Shown: piece after piece, positions 18,475-27,594 of the stretch | Layout: every line of letters begins with the position of its first letter | How positions within the stretch are numbered: position 1 is the first letter of the stretch | Origin: Oceanicella actignis | GTDB lineage: Bacteria; Pseudomonadota; Alphaproteobacteria; Rhodobacterales; Rhodobacteraceae | Direction of reading: 5' to 3' | DNA length: 64,000 nucleotides | NCBI RefSeq assembly: GCF_008124525.1 | Contig: NZ_VNHJ01000001.1 | Span: 62,001-126,000, forward strand | Made by a program: the position numbers and the translations under genes | The notes under the pieces: model-generated | Told to the model about the DNA's origin: nothing | Database searches by the model: none | The model's input: only the letters and a program-made list of their open reading frames with translations

Positions 18475-18503
18475 TGGACGCGGCGCGCGCGCGTGGCTAG
18501 AAC
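18475..18503 (+). promoter_or_regulatory. Candidate promoter of aroA
   Basis: TGGACG (18475-18480), a 17-base spacer and TAGAAC (18498-18503), 36 bases before the aroA start. Confidence 0.35.
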
Positions 18504-18538
18504 CGGGCCGTTCCCGCTGTTCGAACCGGAAGGCCCGC

Positions 18539-19888
18539 ATGACCGCTCATGGCCCCGCCAGCCCCCTGACCGCCCGCCGCGCCGGACCGCTTGCCGGCAT
18601 CGCGCATGTGCCGGGCGACAAGTCCGTCTCGCATCGGGCGCTGATCCTTGGCGCGCTGTCGGTGGGCGAGACCCGCGTGACCGGCCTGCTCGAAGGGCAG
18701 GACGTGCTCGACACCGCCGCGGCCATGCGCGCCTTCGGCGCCGAGGTCGAACGCCTCGCGCCCGGCGAGTGGCGCGTGCACGGCGTGGGCGTGGGCGGCT
18801 TCGCCGAGCCCGAGAACGTCATCGACTGCGGCAATTCGGGCACCGGGGTGCGCCTGATCATGGGCGCCATGGCGACCACGCCCATCAGCGCCTGCTTCAC
18901 CGGCGACGCCTCGCTGCGCTCGCGCCCCATGGGGCGGGTGACCGAGCCGCTGGCGCTGTTCGGCGCGCGCGCGCAGGGGCGCGCGGGCGGGCGGCTGCCG
19001 CTGGTGCTGACCGGGGCTTCCGATCCGGTTCCCGTCAGCTACCGCCTGCCGGTGCCCTCGGCGCAGGTCAAGTCGGCGGTGCTGCTGGCCGGGCTCAACG
19101 CCCCCGGCGTGACCGAGGTGATCGAGCGCGAGCCCACCCGCGACCATACCGAGCGCATGCTGCGCGGCTTCGGCGCCCGGGTCGAGATCGAGCGCGACGG
19201 CCCCGACCGGATCATCCGCCTGACCGGCCGGCCCGAGCTGACCGGCCAGACCATCGCCGCCCCGCGCGATCCCAGCTCGGCGGCCTTCCCGGTCTGCGCG
19301 GCGCTGATCGTCGAGGGCTCGGACGTGCTGGTCCCCGGCGTGTGCCTAAACCCCACCCGCGCCGGCCTTTACGAGACGCTGCGCGAGATGGGCGCGGACC
19401 TGGTCTTCGAGAACCCGCGCGAAGAGGGGGGCGAGCCCGTGGCCGATCTGCGCGCGCGCTTCTCGACGCTGCGCGGCGTCGAGACCCCGCCCGAGCGCGC
19501 GCCGGCGATGATCGACGAATACCCGATCCTGTCCGTGGTCGCCGCCTTCGCCGAGGGACGCACCGTCATGCGCGGCGTGCGCGAGCTGCGCGTCAAGGAA
19601 TCGGACCGCATCGATGCCATGGCCCGCGGGCTCGAGGCCTGCGGCGTGACGGTCGAAGAGGACGAGGACACGCTGATCGTCCACGGCATGGGGCCGGGCG
19701 GCGTGCCGGGCGGGGCGACCTGCGCCTCGCGGCTCGATCACCGCATCGCCATGTCGTTCCTGTGCCTTGGCATGGCGTCGCGCCGCCCGGTGACGGTGGA
19801 CGACGCCGGCCCGGTGGCGACCTCGTTCCCCGGCTTTCGCGCGCTCATGCAGTCGCTGGGCGCGGCGTTCGAGGAGCGGGCGGCATGA
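18539..19888 (+). CDS. aroA: 3-phosphoshikimate 1-carboxyvinyltransferase (EPSP synthase)
   Basis: A 449-residue EPSP synthase, the sixth step of the shikimate pathway. Substrate-binding motifs seen are [16 protein letters not shown] (about 24-39), [12 protein letters not shown] and RVKESDR-like [13 protein letters not shown]. The residue after the glycine of the phosphoenolpyruvate loop reads NSGTGVRL rather than NAGTAMRP, the pattern of class II (glyphosate-tolerant type) enzymes such as those of alphaproteobacteria. The gene overlaps cmk by four bases (ATGA) and heads the aroA-cmk-rpsA cluster. Confidence 0.96.
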   Translation: MTAHGPASPLTARRAGPLAGIAHVPGDKSVSHRALILGALSVGETRVTGLLEGQDVLDTAAAMRAFGAEVERLAPGEWRVHGVGVGGFAEPENVIDCGNSGTGVRLIMGAMATTPISACFTGDASLRSRPMGRVTEPLALFGARAQGRAGGRLPLVLTGASDPVPVSYRLPVPSAQVKSAVLLAGLNAPGVTEVIEREPTRDHTERMLRGFGARVEIERDGPDRIIRLTGRPELTGQTIAAPRDPSSAAFPVCAALIVEGSDVLVPGVCLNPTRAGLYETLREMGADLVFENPREEGGEPVADLRARFSTLRGVETPPERAPAMIDEYPILSVVAAFAEGRTVMRGVRELRVKESDRIDAMARGLEACGVTVEEDEDTLIVHGMGPGGVPGGATCASRLDHRIAMSFLCLGMASRRPVTVDDAGPVATSFPGFRALMQSLGAAFEERAA

Positions 19889-20550
19889 GCGCGGCCTGCG
19901 CGGGGCGCTTCGTGGTGGCGCTGGACGGCCCCGCGGCGGCGGGCAAGGGCACCATCGCGCGGGCGCTGGCGGCGCGCTTCGGCTTCGCGCATCTGGACAC
20001 GGGGCTGCTCTATCGCGCGGTCGGGCGCAAGGCGCTGGCCGCGGGGGGCGGGGCGATCAGGCCCGAGGACGCGATCCGCGCCGCGCGCGCGCTGCGCGCC
20101 GAGGATCTGCAGGCGCCGGGGCTGCGCGATCCGCAGGTGGGGCAGGCGGCCTCGCAGGCGGCGGCGCTTCCCGAGGTGCGGGCCGCGCTGCTGGACTTCC
20201 AGCGCGCCTTCGCCGCCCGGCCCGGCGGCGCGGTGCTGGACGGGCGCGACATCGGCACGGTCATCTGCCCGGACGCGGATGTGAAGCTGTTCGTCACCGC
20301 CTCGGACGAGGTGCGCGCGCGCCGGCGCTGCGCCGAGCTGCGCGCGGGCGGGGCGGAGGCGACGTTCGAGCAGGTGCTCGAGGATCTGCGCCGGCGCGAC
20401 GCGCGCGACGCGGCGCGCGAGGCGGCGCCGATGAAGCCGGCCCCCGACGCGGTCTTGCTTGACACGACGAAATTGAGTATAGACGCGGCGGTCGCCCAAG
20501 CGGCGGCGCTGATCGAGCGGAAATGTGCTGGCAGAGCAGGCGGGGGGTGA
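19885..20550 (+). CDS. cmk: Cytidylate kinase
   Basis: A 221-residue CMP/dCMP kinase. The P-loop GPAAAGKGT is at 15-23, followed by [14 protein letters not shown] for substrate binding and [21 protein letters not shown] for the CMP site. A lid-type Arg cluster ([14 protein letters not shown]) and the closing [13 protein letters not shown] follow. The length is usual. The start overlaps the aroA stop (ATGA). A promoter for rpsA seems to lie inside its last codons. Confidence 0.96.
   Translation: MSAACAGRFVVALDGPAAAGKGTIARALAARFGFAHLDTGLLYRAVGRKALAAGGGAIRPEDAIRAARALRAEDLQAPGLRDPQVGQAASQAAALPEVRAALLDFQRAFAARPGGAVLDGRDIGTVICPDADVKLFVTASDEVRARRRCAELRAGGAEATFEQVLEDLRRRDARDAAREAAPMKPAPDAVLLDTTKLSIDAAVAQAAALIERKCAGRAGGG
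20455..20483 (+). promoter_or_regulatory. Candidate rpsA promoter inside cmk
   Basis: TTGCTT (20455-20460), a 17-base spacer and TATAGA (20478-20483), in an unusually AT-rich patch (gaaattgagtatag) near the end of cmk. A second -35-like hexamer TTGACA (20459-20464) overlaps but has too short a spacing. Confidence 0.4.
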
Positions 20551-20587
20551 TTCCCTGCGCGGCGACAAACCCCGGACACCCGACATG

Positions 20588-20616
20588 GCCCGGTGTTCGC
20601 CGGGCTTTCGCTTTTT
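20588..20616 (+). terminator. Terminator or attenuator in the rpsA leader
   Basis: gcccgg (20588-20593), loop tgttcg, ccgggc (20600-20605), then tttcgcttttt. It lies 38 bases after the cmk stop and 100 bases before rpsA. It would end cmk transcription or, if the promoter at 20455 is used, attenuate rpsA. Confidence 0.55.
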
Positions 20617-20715
20617 CGCACGCGCCCGCTCGCCGTCGGCGACGGACCCAGAGGAAAGACCGCCGGACCCAACCGGCTGGCCGGAAACCATAGACCCATA
20701 CGGAGACCCGACTGC

Positions 20716-22395
20716 ATGCCCGCAGCAACCATGGAAGAATTCGAGGCGCTTCTCAACGAGAGCCTCGAGATCGCGACCCCTCAGGAAGGCAGCGTCGTTC
20801 GCGGCAAGGTTCTCGCCATCGAGAACGGCCAGGCGATCATCGACGTCGGCTTCAAGATGGAGGGGCGCGTCGACCTCAAGGAATTCGCCAAGCCCGGCCA
20901 TGAGCCCGAGATCAAGGTCGGCGACGAGGTCGAGGTGTATCTCGAGCGCGTCGAGAACGCCCGCGGCGAGGCCGTGATCTCGCGCGACAAGGCCCGCCGC
21001 GAAGAGGCCTGGGACCGTCTCGAGAAGGCCTACGAGAAGGAAGAGCGCGTCGAGGGCGCCATCTTCGGCCGCGTCAAGGGCGGCTTCACCGTGGATCTCG
21101 GCGGCGCCGTGGCCTTCCTGCCGGGCAGCCAGGTCGACGTGCGCCCCGTGCGCGACGTCACGCCGCTGATGGGCATCCCGCAGCCCTTCCAGATCCTCAA
21201 GATGGACCGCCGCCGCGGCAACATCGTGGTCTCGCGCCGCGCCGTGCTCGAGGAAAGCCGCGCCGAGCAGCGCGCCGAGGTTGTCGCGCGCCTGAAGGAA
21301 GGCGACGTGGTCGAGGGCGTGGTGAAGAACATCACCGATTACGGCGCGTTCGTGGACCTGGGCGGCGTCGACGGCCTGCTGCACGTCACCGACATGGCCT
21401 GGCGGCGCGTCAACCACCCCTCCGAGATCCTGAACATCGGCGAGACCGTCAAGGTCCAGGTGATCAAGATCAACAAGGACACCCACCGCATCAGCCTGGG
21501 CATGAAGCAGCTGCAGGCCGATCCGTGGGAGGGCGTCGAGGCCAAGTATCCCGTCGGCGCCAAGCTGCCGGGCCGCGTGACCAACATCACCGACTACGGC
21601 GCCTTCGTCGAGCTGGAGCCGGGCGTCGAGGGCCTGGTCCACGTCTCGGAGATGAGCTGGACCAAGAAGAACGTCCATCCGGGCAAGATCGTCTCCACCT
21701 CTCAGGAGGTCGAGGTGATGGTGCTGGACGTCGATCCGGTCAAGCGCCGCGTCTCGCTGGACCTCAAGCAGTGCCTGCAGAACCCCTGGGAGGCCTTCGC
21801 CGAGAAGTTCCCGCCGGGCTCGAAGGTCGAGGGCGAGGTCAAGAACATCACCGAGTTCGGCCTGTTCATCGGTCTCGAGGGCGACATCGACGGCATGGTG
21901 CACCTGTCCGATCTGGACTGGGACCGTCCCGGCGAGCAGGCGATCCAGGACTACAAGAAGGGCGACGTCGTCCAGGCGGTGGTGCTGGACGTGGACGTCG
22001 AGAAGGAGCGCATCTCGCTCGGCATCAAGCAGCTTGACGGCGATCCCTTCGCCGACGCCGTGGCCGGCGTGAAGCGCGGCGACGTCGTCACCTGCACCGT
22101 CACCGCGATCGAGGATGGCGGCATCGAGGTGGAATACGACGGCATGAAGTCGTTCATCCGCCGCTCGGACCTGGCGCGCGACCGTCAGGACCAGCGCCCC
22201 GAGCGCTTCTCGGTCGGCGACAAGGTGGATGCGCGCGTGACCAACATCGACCGCGCCTCGCGGCGCCTCGGCCTGTCGATCAAGGCGCGCGAGATCGCCG
22301 AAGAGAAGGAGGCCGTGCAGCAGTATGGCTCGTCCGACTCGGGCGCCTCGCTGGGCGACATCCTGAGCGCGGCCCTCAAGGAGCGCGGCGAGTGA
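20716..22395 (+). CDS. rpsA: 30S ribosomal protein S1
   Basis: A 559-residue S1, the RNA-binding ribosomal protein that brings mRNAs to the 30S subunit. Six S1 (OB-fold) repeats are visible. Repeats three to five carry the repeated motif VKNITDYGAFVDLGG / VTNITDYGAFVELEPG / VKNITEFGLFIGLEG, each followed by a GLLHVTDMAW-type turn. The start MPAATMEEFEALL (ATG 20716) is family-like; ATG 20731 is an alternative. Codon use is more uniform than in the flanking genes, as expected for a highly expressed protein. It follows aroA-cmk as in most proteobacteria. Confidence 0.98.
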   Translation: MPAATMEEFEALLNESLEIATPQEGSVVRGKVLAIENGQAIIDVGFKMEGRVDLKEFAKPGHEPEIKVGDEVEVYLERVENARGEAVISRDKARREEAWDRLEKAYEKEERVEGAIFGRVKGGFTVDLGGAVAFLPGSQVDVRPVRDVTPLMGIPQPFQILKMDRRRGNIVVSRRAVLEESRAEQRAEVVARLKEGDVVEGVVKNITDYGAFVDLGGVDGLLHVTDMAWRRVNHPSEILNIGETVKVQVIKINKDTHRISLGMKQLQADPWEGVEAKYPVGAKLPGRVTNITDYGAFVELEPGVEGLVHVSEMSWTKKNVHPGKIVSTSQEVEVMVLDVDPVKRRVSLDLKQCLQNPWEAFAEKFPPGSKVEGEVKNITEFGLFIGLEGDIDGMVHLSDLDWDRPGEQAIQDYKKGDVVQAVVLDVDVEKERISLGIKQLDGDPFADAVAGVKRGDVVTCTVTAIEDGGIEVEYDGMKSFIRRSDLARDRQDQRPERFSVGDKVDARVTNIDRASRRLGLSIKAREIAEEKEAVQQYGSSDSGASLGDILSAALKERGE

Positions 22396-22414
22396 TCGCC
22401 GCCGCTTCGCGGGC

Positions 22415-23308
22415 ATGACCACGCTCGACGACATCGAACGGCGCCGCTTGCGGCGCCGTTTATGGTTCTGGCGCATCCTGGCGCTGATCCTGCTGGCCGT
22501 GGCGGCGGCGGCGCTGCTGGCGCCCGAGGCGGGGCCCTCGGGGCCGCGGGTGGCGCGGGTGCAGCTGTCGGGCGTGATCGCCGACGACCCCGAGCGCGAC
22601 GCCTTTCTCGAATCGCTGGCCGAGGACGACGAGGTGCGCGCCGTGATCCTGCGCATCAACAGCCCCGGCGGCACCACGGTCGGGGCCGAGGCGCTGTATG
22701 ATTCGCTGCGCCGCCTGGCCGCGCGCAAGCCGCTGGTCGCCATCGCCGGCGAGGTCGCCGCCTCGGGCGCCTACATCGCCGCCCTGGCGGCCGACCGCTT
22801 CATCGTGCACGGCAATTCGATCGTCGGCTCGATCGGGGTCATCGCCCAGCATCCCGAACTGTCCGAGCTGCTCGATTCGATCGGCGTGCGCATGGTCGAG
22901 GTGAAGTCCTCGCCGCTCAAGGCCGCGCCCTCGCCCTTCGCCCCCGCCGACGAGGCCGCGCTGGAGGTCGAGCGCGCCATGATCCGCGACGCCTACGCCT
23001 GGTTCCGCGACCTGGTGGCCGAGCGCCGCGGGCTGCGCGGCGAGGCGCTCGAGCGCGTGGCGGATGGGCGAATCATGACCGGGCGCATGGCCGTGGCCGC
23101 CGGGCTGGCGGACCAGATCGGGGCCGAGCGCGAGGCGCGCGCCTGGCTCGAGGAACGCGGCGTGCCGGCCGATCTGCCCCTTGCGGACGCGCGCCCGCGC
23201 GAGAAGGGCGCCTCGACGCTCGAGCGGCTGATCGACCTGCTGCGCGGCGCCGGCTCGGCCGCGCGCGCGCTGACGGCGGGGCCGCGGCTGATGTCGATCC
23301 AGCGCTGA
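22415..23308 (+). CDS. sppA: Signal peptide peptidase SppA (short form)
   Basis: A 297-residue membrane serine protease of the SppA S49 family. A hydrophobic anchor covers about residues 17-36. The Ser-Lys dyad is Ser117 (GEVAASGAYIAALAADR) and Lys169 (VKSSPLKAAPSPF). It is the half-length form that works as an oligomer, unlike the double-length E. coli protein. The N-terminus ERRRLRRRLWFW is encoded by a strong terminator-like hairpin; an in-frame TTG at 22448 is a possible downstream start. It lies between rpsA and ihfB, a usual place in Rhodobacterales. Confidence 0.92.
   Translation: MTTLDDIERRRLRRRLWFWRILALILLAVAAAALLAPEAGPSGPRVARVQLSGVIADDPERDAFLESLAEDDEVRAVILRINSPGGTTVGAEALYDSLRRLAARKPLVAIAGEVAASGAYIAALAADRFIVHGNSIVGSIGVIAQHPELSELLDSIGVRMVEVKSSPLKAAPSPFAPADEAALEVERAMIRDAYAWFRDLVAERRGLRGEALERVADGRIMTGRMAVAAGLADQIGAEREARAWLEERGVPADLPLADARPREKGASTLERLIDLLRGAGSAARALTAGPRLMSIQR
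22438..22461 (+). other. Terminator-like hairpin in the first codons of sppA
   Basis: acggcgccgc (22438-22447) and gcggcgccgt (22450-22459) are perfectly complementary around a two-base centre, followed by tt. It lies 43 bases after the rpsA stop. It may end part of the rpsA transcripts or hinder sppA translation; it could also be a coincidence of Arg codons. Confidence 0.4.
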
Positions 23309-23315
23309 CCTGCAT

Positions 23316-23340
23316 CGCGCCGCGGGCCGGGCGCGGTTTT
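23316..23340 (+). terminator. Candidate intrinsic terminator after sppA
   Basis: cgcgcc (23316-23321), loop gcgggccg, ggcgcg (23330-23335), then gtttt. It begins eight bases after the sppA stop. Confidence 0.55.
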
Positions 23341-23343
23341 GCG

Positions 23344-23372
23344 GTGACATTCCGCGCCGCAGCCGCGATAGT
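23344..23372 (+). promoter_or_regulatory. Candidate sigma-70 promoter of ihfB
   Basis: GTGACA (23344-23349), a 17-base spacer and GATAGT (23367-23372), directly after the sppA terminator and about 41 bases before the ihfB start. Confidence 0.5.
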
Positions 23373-23413
23373 CCCAAGGCATCGGACGAGAAGATCCGCG
23401 GGGAGGAGAAGGC

Positions 23414-23728
23414 ATGATTAGATCGGAACTCATCCAGCGTCTGACGGAAGAGAACCCGCATCTCTACCATCGCGACGTCGAACGCATCGTCGCCACGGTG
23501 TTCGAGGAGATCACGCGCGCGCTGGCCGACGGCGACCGGGTTGAGCTGCGCGGATTCGGCGCCTTTTCGGTCAAGACGCGCGAGGCCAGGATGGGCCGCA
23601 ACCCCCGCACGGGCGAATCCGTGGCCGTCCCGGAAAAGCGCGTGCCTTTCTTCCGCACGGGCAAGGAGCTGCGCCTGCGGCTGAACCAGGCGCAGACCGG
23701 CCAGGACCGCCCCGCTCAAGAGGAGTGA
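23414..23728 (+). CDS. ihfB: Integration host factor subunit beta
   Basis: A 104-residue HU/IHF-family protein. [26 protein letters not shown] and [24 protein letters not shown] are IHF-beta-like. The DNA-intercalating arm reads [30 protein letters not shown], with the Pro at the arm tip. It bends DNA as a heterodimer with IhfA, which is not in the window. A strong ribosome-binding site (gggaggagaa) precedes ATG 23414. Position between sppA and lapA is typical for the order. Confidence 0.97.
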   Translation: MIRSELIQRLTEENPHLYHRDVERIVATVFEEITRALADGDRVELRGFGAFSVKTREARMGRNPRTGESVAVPEKRVPFFRTGKELRLRLNQAQTGQDRPAQEE

Positions 23729-23735
23729 ACGCCAG

Positions 23736-24080
23736 GTGCGCATCGTCAAATTCATCCTGCTGGCCGCCATCGCGCTGGCCGCCATCGCCTTCGGCGTGGC
23801 CAATCGCGGCCCGGCCACCGTGCACGCCCTGCCGCCCGAGCTGGACATGGGCCTTGGCCTGTCGGGCGGGGTGACGGTTCCGCTCTTCGTCGCGCTGTTC
23901 GCCGCCTTCTTCGTCGGCGTCGCGGCGGGGCTGCTGCTCGAGGCGGTGCGCGAGCGCGGCCATCGCCGGGCCGAGCGCGAATACAAGCGCAAGGCCGCCG
24001 AGCTGCAGCGCGAACTCAAGCGCCTCGAACGCAAGACGGGCGAGGAGGATGCCGACATCCTCGGACTGGCGCGCGGCTGA
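23736..24080 (+). CDS. LapA family (DUF1049) membrane protein
   Basis: A 114-residue protein with two membrane segments (about 5-22 and 45-68) and a basic coiled-coil tail ([24 protein letters not shown]), which is the LapA/LapA-like DUF1049 layout. In E. coli the relative assists lipopolysaccharide assembly with LapB. The start is GTG 23736 ([15 protein letters not shown]); the ribosome-binding site aagaggag lies over the end of ihfB. It is seven bases ahead of trpF, so ihfB-lapA-trpF are probably one transcript. Confidence 0.87.
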   Translation: MRIVKFILLAAIALAAIAFGVANRGPATVHALPPELDMGLGLSGGVTVPLFVALFAAFFVGVAAGLLLEAVRERGHRRAEREYKRKAAELQRELKRLERKTGEEDADILGLARG

Positions 24081-24086
24081 GGGGCG

Positions 24087-24725
24087 ATGCGGATCAAGAT
24101 CTGCGGCCTGACCGAGCCCGAGGGGCTGCGCGCGGCGGCCGGCGCCGGCGCGGCCTATGTCGGCTTCGTGTTCTTCGCGCGCTCGCCGCGCAACGTCGCC
24201 CCGGCCGAGGCCGCGCGGCTGGCGGCGCTGGCGCCGGCGGGCCTGTGCAAGGTGGCGCTGACGGTCGATGCCGACGACGCCGCGCTCGAGGCGATTCTCG
24301 AGGCCGCCCCCATCGACATGCTGCAGCTGCACGGCGCCGAGACGCCCGAGCGCGTCGCGCAGCTGCGCGAGCGCTTCGGCCTGCCGGTGATGAAGGCGGT
24401 GGGCGTGGCCGACGAGGGCGACCTGCCCGCCATCGCCGAGCACGCGCGCGCGGCCGATCAGCTGCTGATCGACGCCAGGCCGCCGCGCGGCGCGGCGTTG
24501 CCGGGGGGCAACGGGCTCAGCTTCGACTGGCGGCTGCTGCAGGGGCGGCGCTGGGCCGTTCCGTGGATGCTGGCGGGCGGGCTGACCCCCGAGAACGTCG
24601 CCGAGGCCGTGCGGCTGACCGGCGCGCGGCAGGTGGACGTCTCGTCCGGGGTCGAGCGCGCGCCCGGCGTCAAGGACCCCGCGCGCATCGCCGCCTTCGT
24701 GCGCGCGGCCGCCGCGGCCGCCTGA
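24087..24725 (+). CDS. trpF: Phosphoribosylanthranilate isomerase
   Basis: A 212-residue (beta/alpha)8 enzyme of tryptophan synthesis that isomerises phosphoribosylanthranilate to CdRP. The catalytic Cys is in [14 protein letters not shown] and the general acid Asp in [14 protein letters not shown]. The phosphate-binding end is [11 protein letters not shown] and [15 protein letters not shown]. Full length. It lies six bases after lapA and 77 bases before trpB. Confidence 0.96.
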   Translation: MRIKICGLTEPEGLRAAAGAGAAYVGFVFFARSPRNVAPAEAARLAALAPAGLCKVALTVDADDAALEAILEAAPIDMLQLHGAETPERVAQLRERFGLPVMKAVGVADEGDLPAIAEHARAADQLLIDARPPRGAALPGGNGLSFDWRLLQGRRWAVPWMLAGGLTPENVAEAVRLTGARQVDVSSGVERAPGVKDPARIAAFVRAAAAAA

Positions 24726-24802
24726 CCCGCGATCGGCGATCGACTAGCCCGCGCCAAGGCGCTAAACACCCCTTTCGCAGGCCAAGCTACGAGGAATTCG
24801 AG

Positions 24803-26023
<1,221 letters not shown>

Positions 26024-26084
26024 AGGGGCGGCGCGCCGCCCGAAGAACCTGGGGCCGCGGGCCCCGAACAAGGGATCACGTTAC

Positions 26085-26423
26085 GTGACTGACTTCAAAA
26101 CGGGCGACATGGTCGTCCTCATCTCGGGTTCCATGCGCATGGCGGTGGAAGAGGTTCGCGACGACCGCGTGAAGGTCGTCTGGTGCCACGAGGGCCGCGT
26201 GGGCCGCGACGAATTCGACGCGCGCCTGCTCAACAAGTGGGAAGCGCGCGAGGGGCAGGGCGCCGGCCCGCGCCCATTCGGCGGCAAGCCGCAGGGCGAT
26301 CGCGGCGGCAAGCCGTGGCAGAACCGCGACGAGCGCCCGCGCGGCGGCGACGACCGCCCCCCGCGCAAGACCGGCTGGGACGGAAAGCCGCGCGACAAGA
26401 AGTATTTCCGCAAGGAAGACTGA
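26085..26423 (+). CDS. DUF2158-like protein with an RG-rich basic tail
   Basis: A 112-residue protein lying between trpB and trpA. Residues 3-50 resemble the small DUF2158 (YodC-like) fold: FKTGDMVVLISGSMRMAVEEV, then VKVVWCHEGRVGRDEF and a closing ARLL. The rest is hydrophilic and glycine/arginine-rich (GGKPQGDRGGKPWQNRDERP, PRGGDDRPPRK) and probably disordered, as in RNA-binding tails. The start is GTG 26085 (preceded by aagggatcacgtta, a weak site); codon usage looks like that of its neighbours. RNA or nucleic-acid binding is inference from composition only. The spacing of 61 and 76 bases to trpB and trpA fits co-transcription. Confidence 0.75.
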   Translation: MTDFKTGDMVVLISGSMRMAVEEVRDDRVKVVWCHEGRVGRDEFDARLLNKWEAREGQGAGPRPFGGKPQGDRGGKPWQNRDERPRGGDDRPPRKTGWDGKPRDKKYFRKED

Positions 26424-26499
26424 CCCCGACCCGCCGCCGCCCGGCCCCGCGCCCGGCGGCGGCGCATGACCGCCGCATCGCACGACGAGAGAGCCGCCC

Positions 26500-27291
26500 A
26501 TGACCCGCATCGCCGACCGTTTCGCCGAGCTCAAGGCCCAGGGCCGTTCGGCCTTCGTGTCCTTCGTGATGGCCGGAGACCCGGATTTCGAGACCTCGCT
26601 CGAGCTGGTGCGCGGGCTGCCCGGCGCGGGGGTGGACGTGATCGAGCTGGGCATGCCCTTCACCGATCCCATGGCCGACGGTCCGGCCATCCAGATGGCC
26701 GGACAGCGCGCCCTGGCGGCGGGCATGACGCTGTCGCGCGTGCTCGACCTGGTCGCCGCCTTCCGCAAGGAAGACGACCGCACCCCGATCGTCCTGATGG
26801 GCTATTACAACCCCATCTACGCGATGGGCGTGCCGCGCTTTCTCGAACGCGCCAGGGCGGCGGGGGTGGACGGCCTGATCGTGGTCGATCTGCCGCCCGA
26901 AGAGGATGACGAGCTGTGCCTGCCCGCCCGCGCGGCGGGGCTGGACTTCATCCGCCTGGCGACGCCGACCACCGACGACGCGCGCCTGCCCAAGGTGCTG
27001 AGCAACGCCTCGGGCTTCGTCTATTACGTCTCGATCACCGGCATCACCGGCGCGGCCGCCGCCGACGCGGCGCGCGTCGCGCCCGAGGTGGCGCGCATCA
27101 AGGCGCGCACCGATCTGCCGGTCTGCGTGGGCTTCGGCATCAAGACGCCCGAATCGGCGCGCGAGATCGCGGCGGCGGCCGACGGCGCCGTGGTCGGCTC
27201 GGCCATCGTCGAGCGGCTGGGCCGCGGCGAGCCGCCCGCCCGCATCCTCGAATTCGTCCGCAGCCTGGCCGACGCCGCCCACGGCGCCTGA
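26500..27291 (+). CDS. trpA: Tryptophan synthase alpha chain
   Basis: A 263-residue (beta/alpha)8 enzyme that cleaves indole-3-glycerol phosphate. Catalytic Glu49 and Asp60 are in [17 protein letters not shown]. Other family motifs are [25 protein letters not shown] and [16 protein letters not shown] 26500 is preceded by acgagagagccgcc. It is the last gene of the trp group; trpB and trpA are separated by the DUF2158-like gene, unlike the usual direct neighbours. Confidence 0.97.
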   Translation: MTRIADRFAELKAQGRSAFVSFVMAGDPDFETSLELVRGLPGAGVDVIELGMPFTDPMADGPAIQMAGQRALAAGMTLSRVLDLVAAFRKEDDRTPIVLMGYYNPIYAMGVPRFLERARAAGVDGLIVVDLPPEEDDELCLPARAAGLDFIRLATPTTDDARLPKVLSNASGFVYYVSITGITGAAAADAARVAPEVARIKARTDLPVCVGFGIKTPESAREIAAAADGAVVGSAIVERLGRGEPPARILEFVRSLADAAHGA

Positions 27292-27594
27292 CCCGCCGCG
27301 GGCCGGGCGAGCGCGCAACGCCGCCCCCGGGGCGCGTATCCGCAGCCGCCAGGCCGCCCTGTCCCGCGCCCTCGCGCCGGGCGCGCGGCCTCGGAGCGCG
27401 CGCGGATGCGCCCGCATGTCGGCGCCGCGCGCGCGGCCAAGGCGCCAGCTTGCGCAGCGCCGCCCCGATCAGCGCCCGGCGCCGCGCGCGCGCATGGCCC
27501 GAGGCGCCTTCGCCGCGGCCAGACGCGGCGCGCGCGCCCGAGCGCCGGCTGGGGGCGTCGGCGGCGCGTCGGCGGCGCGGGCGATGGGCGCGGA
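27292..27594. other. Gap between convergent trpA and uvrD
   Basis: About 300 GC-rich bases with no supportable gene in either direction; open frames here are Arg/Ala-rich without conserved features. No clear terminator with a T-tract is seen for either gene. Confidence 0.5.

Noticed and set aside
19738-22743. A 1001-codon minus-strand frame opposite cmk, rpsA and sppA
   Set aside because: It is the shadow of strongly conserved genes and has no homologous features or ribosome binding site.
27292-27594. A small gene between trpA and uvrD
   Set aside because: Open frames there are Arg-rich, lack ribosome binding sites and recognisable motifs.
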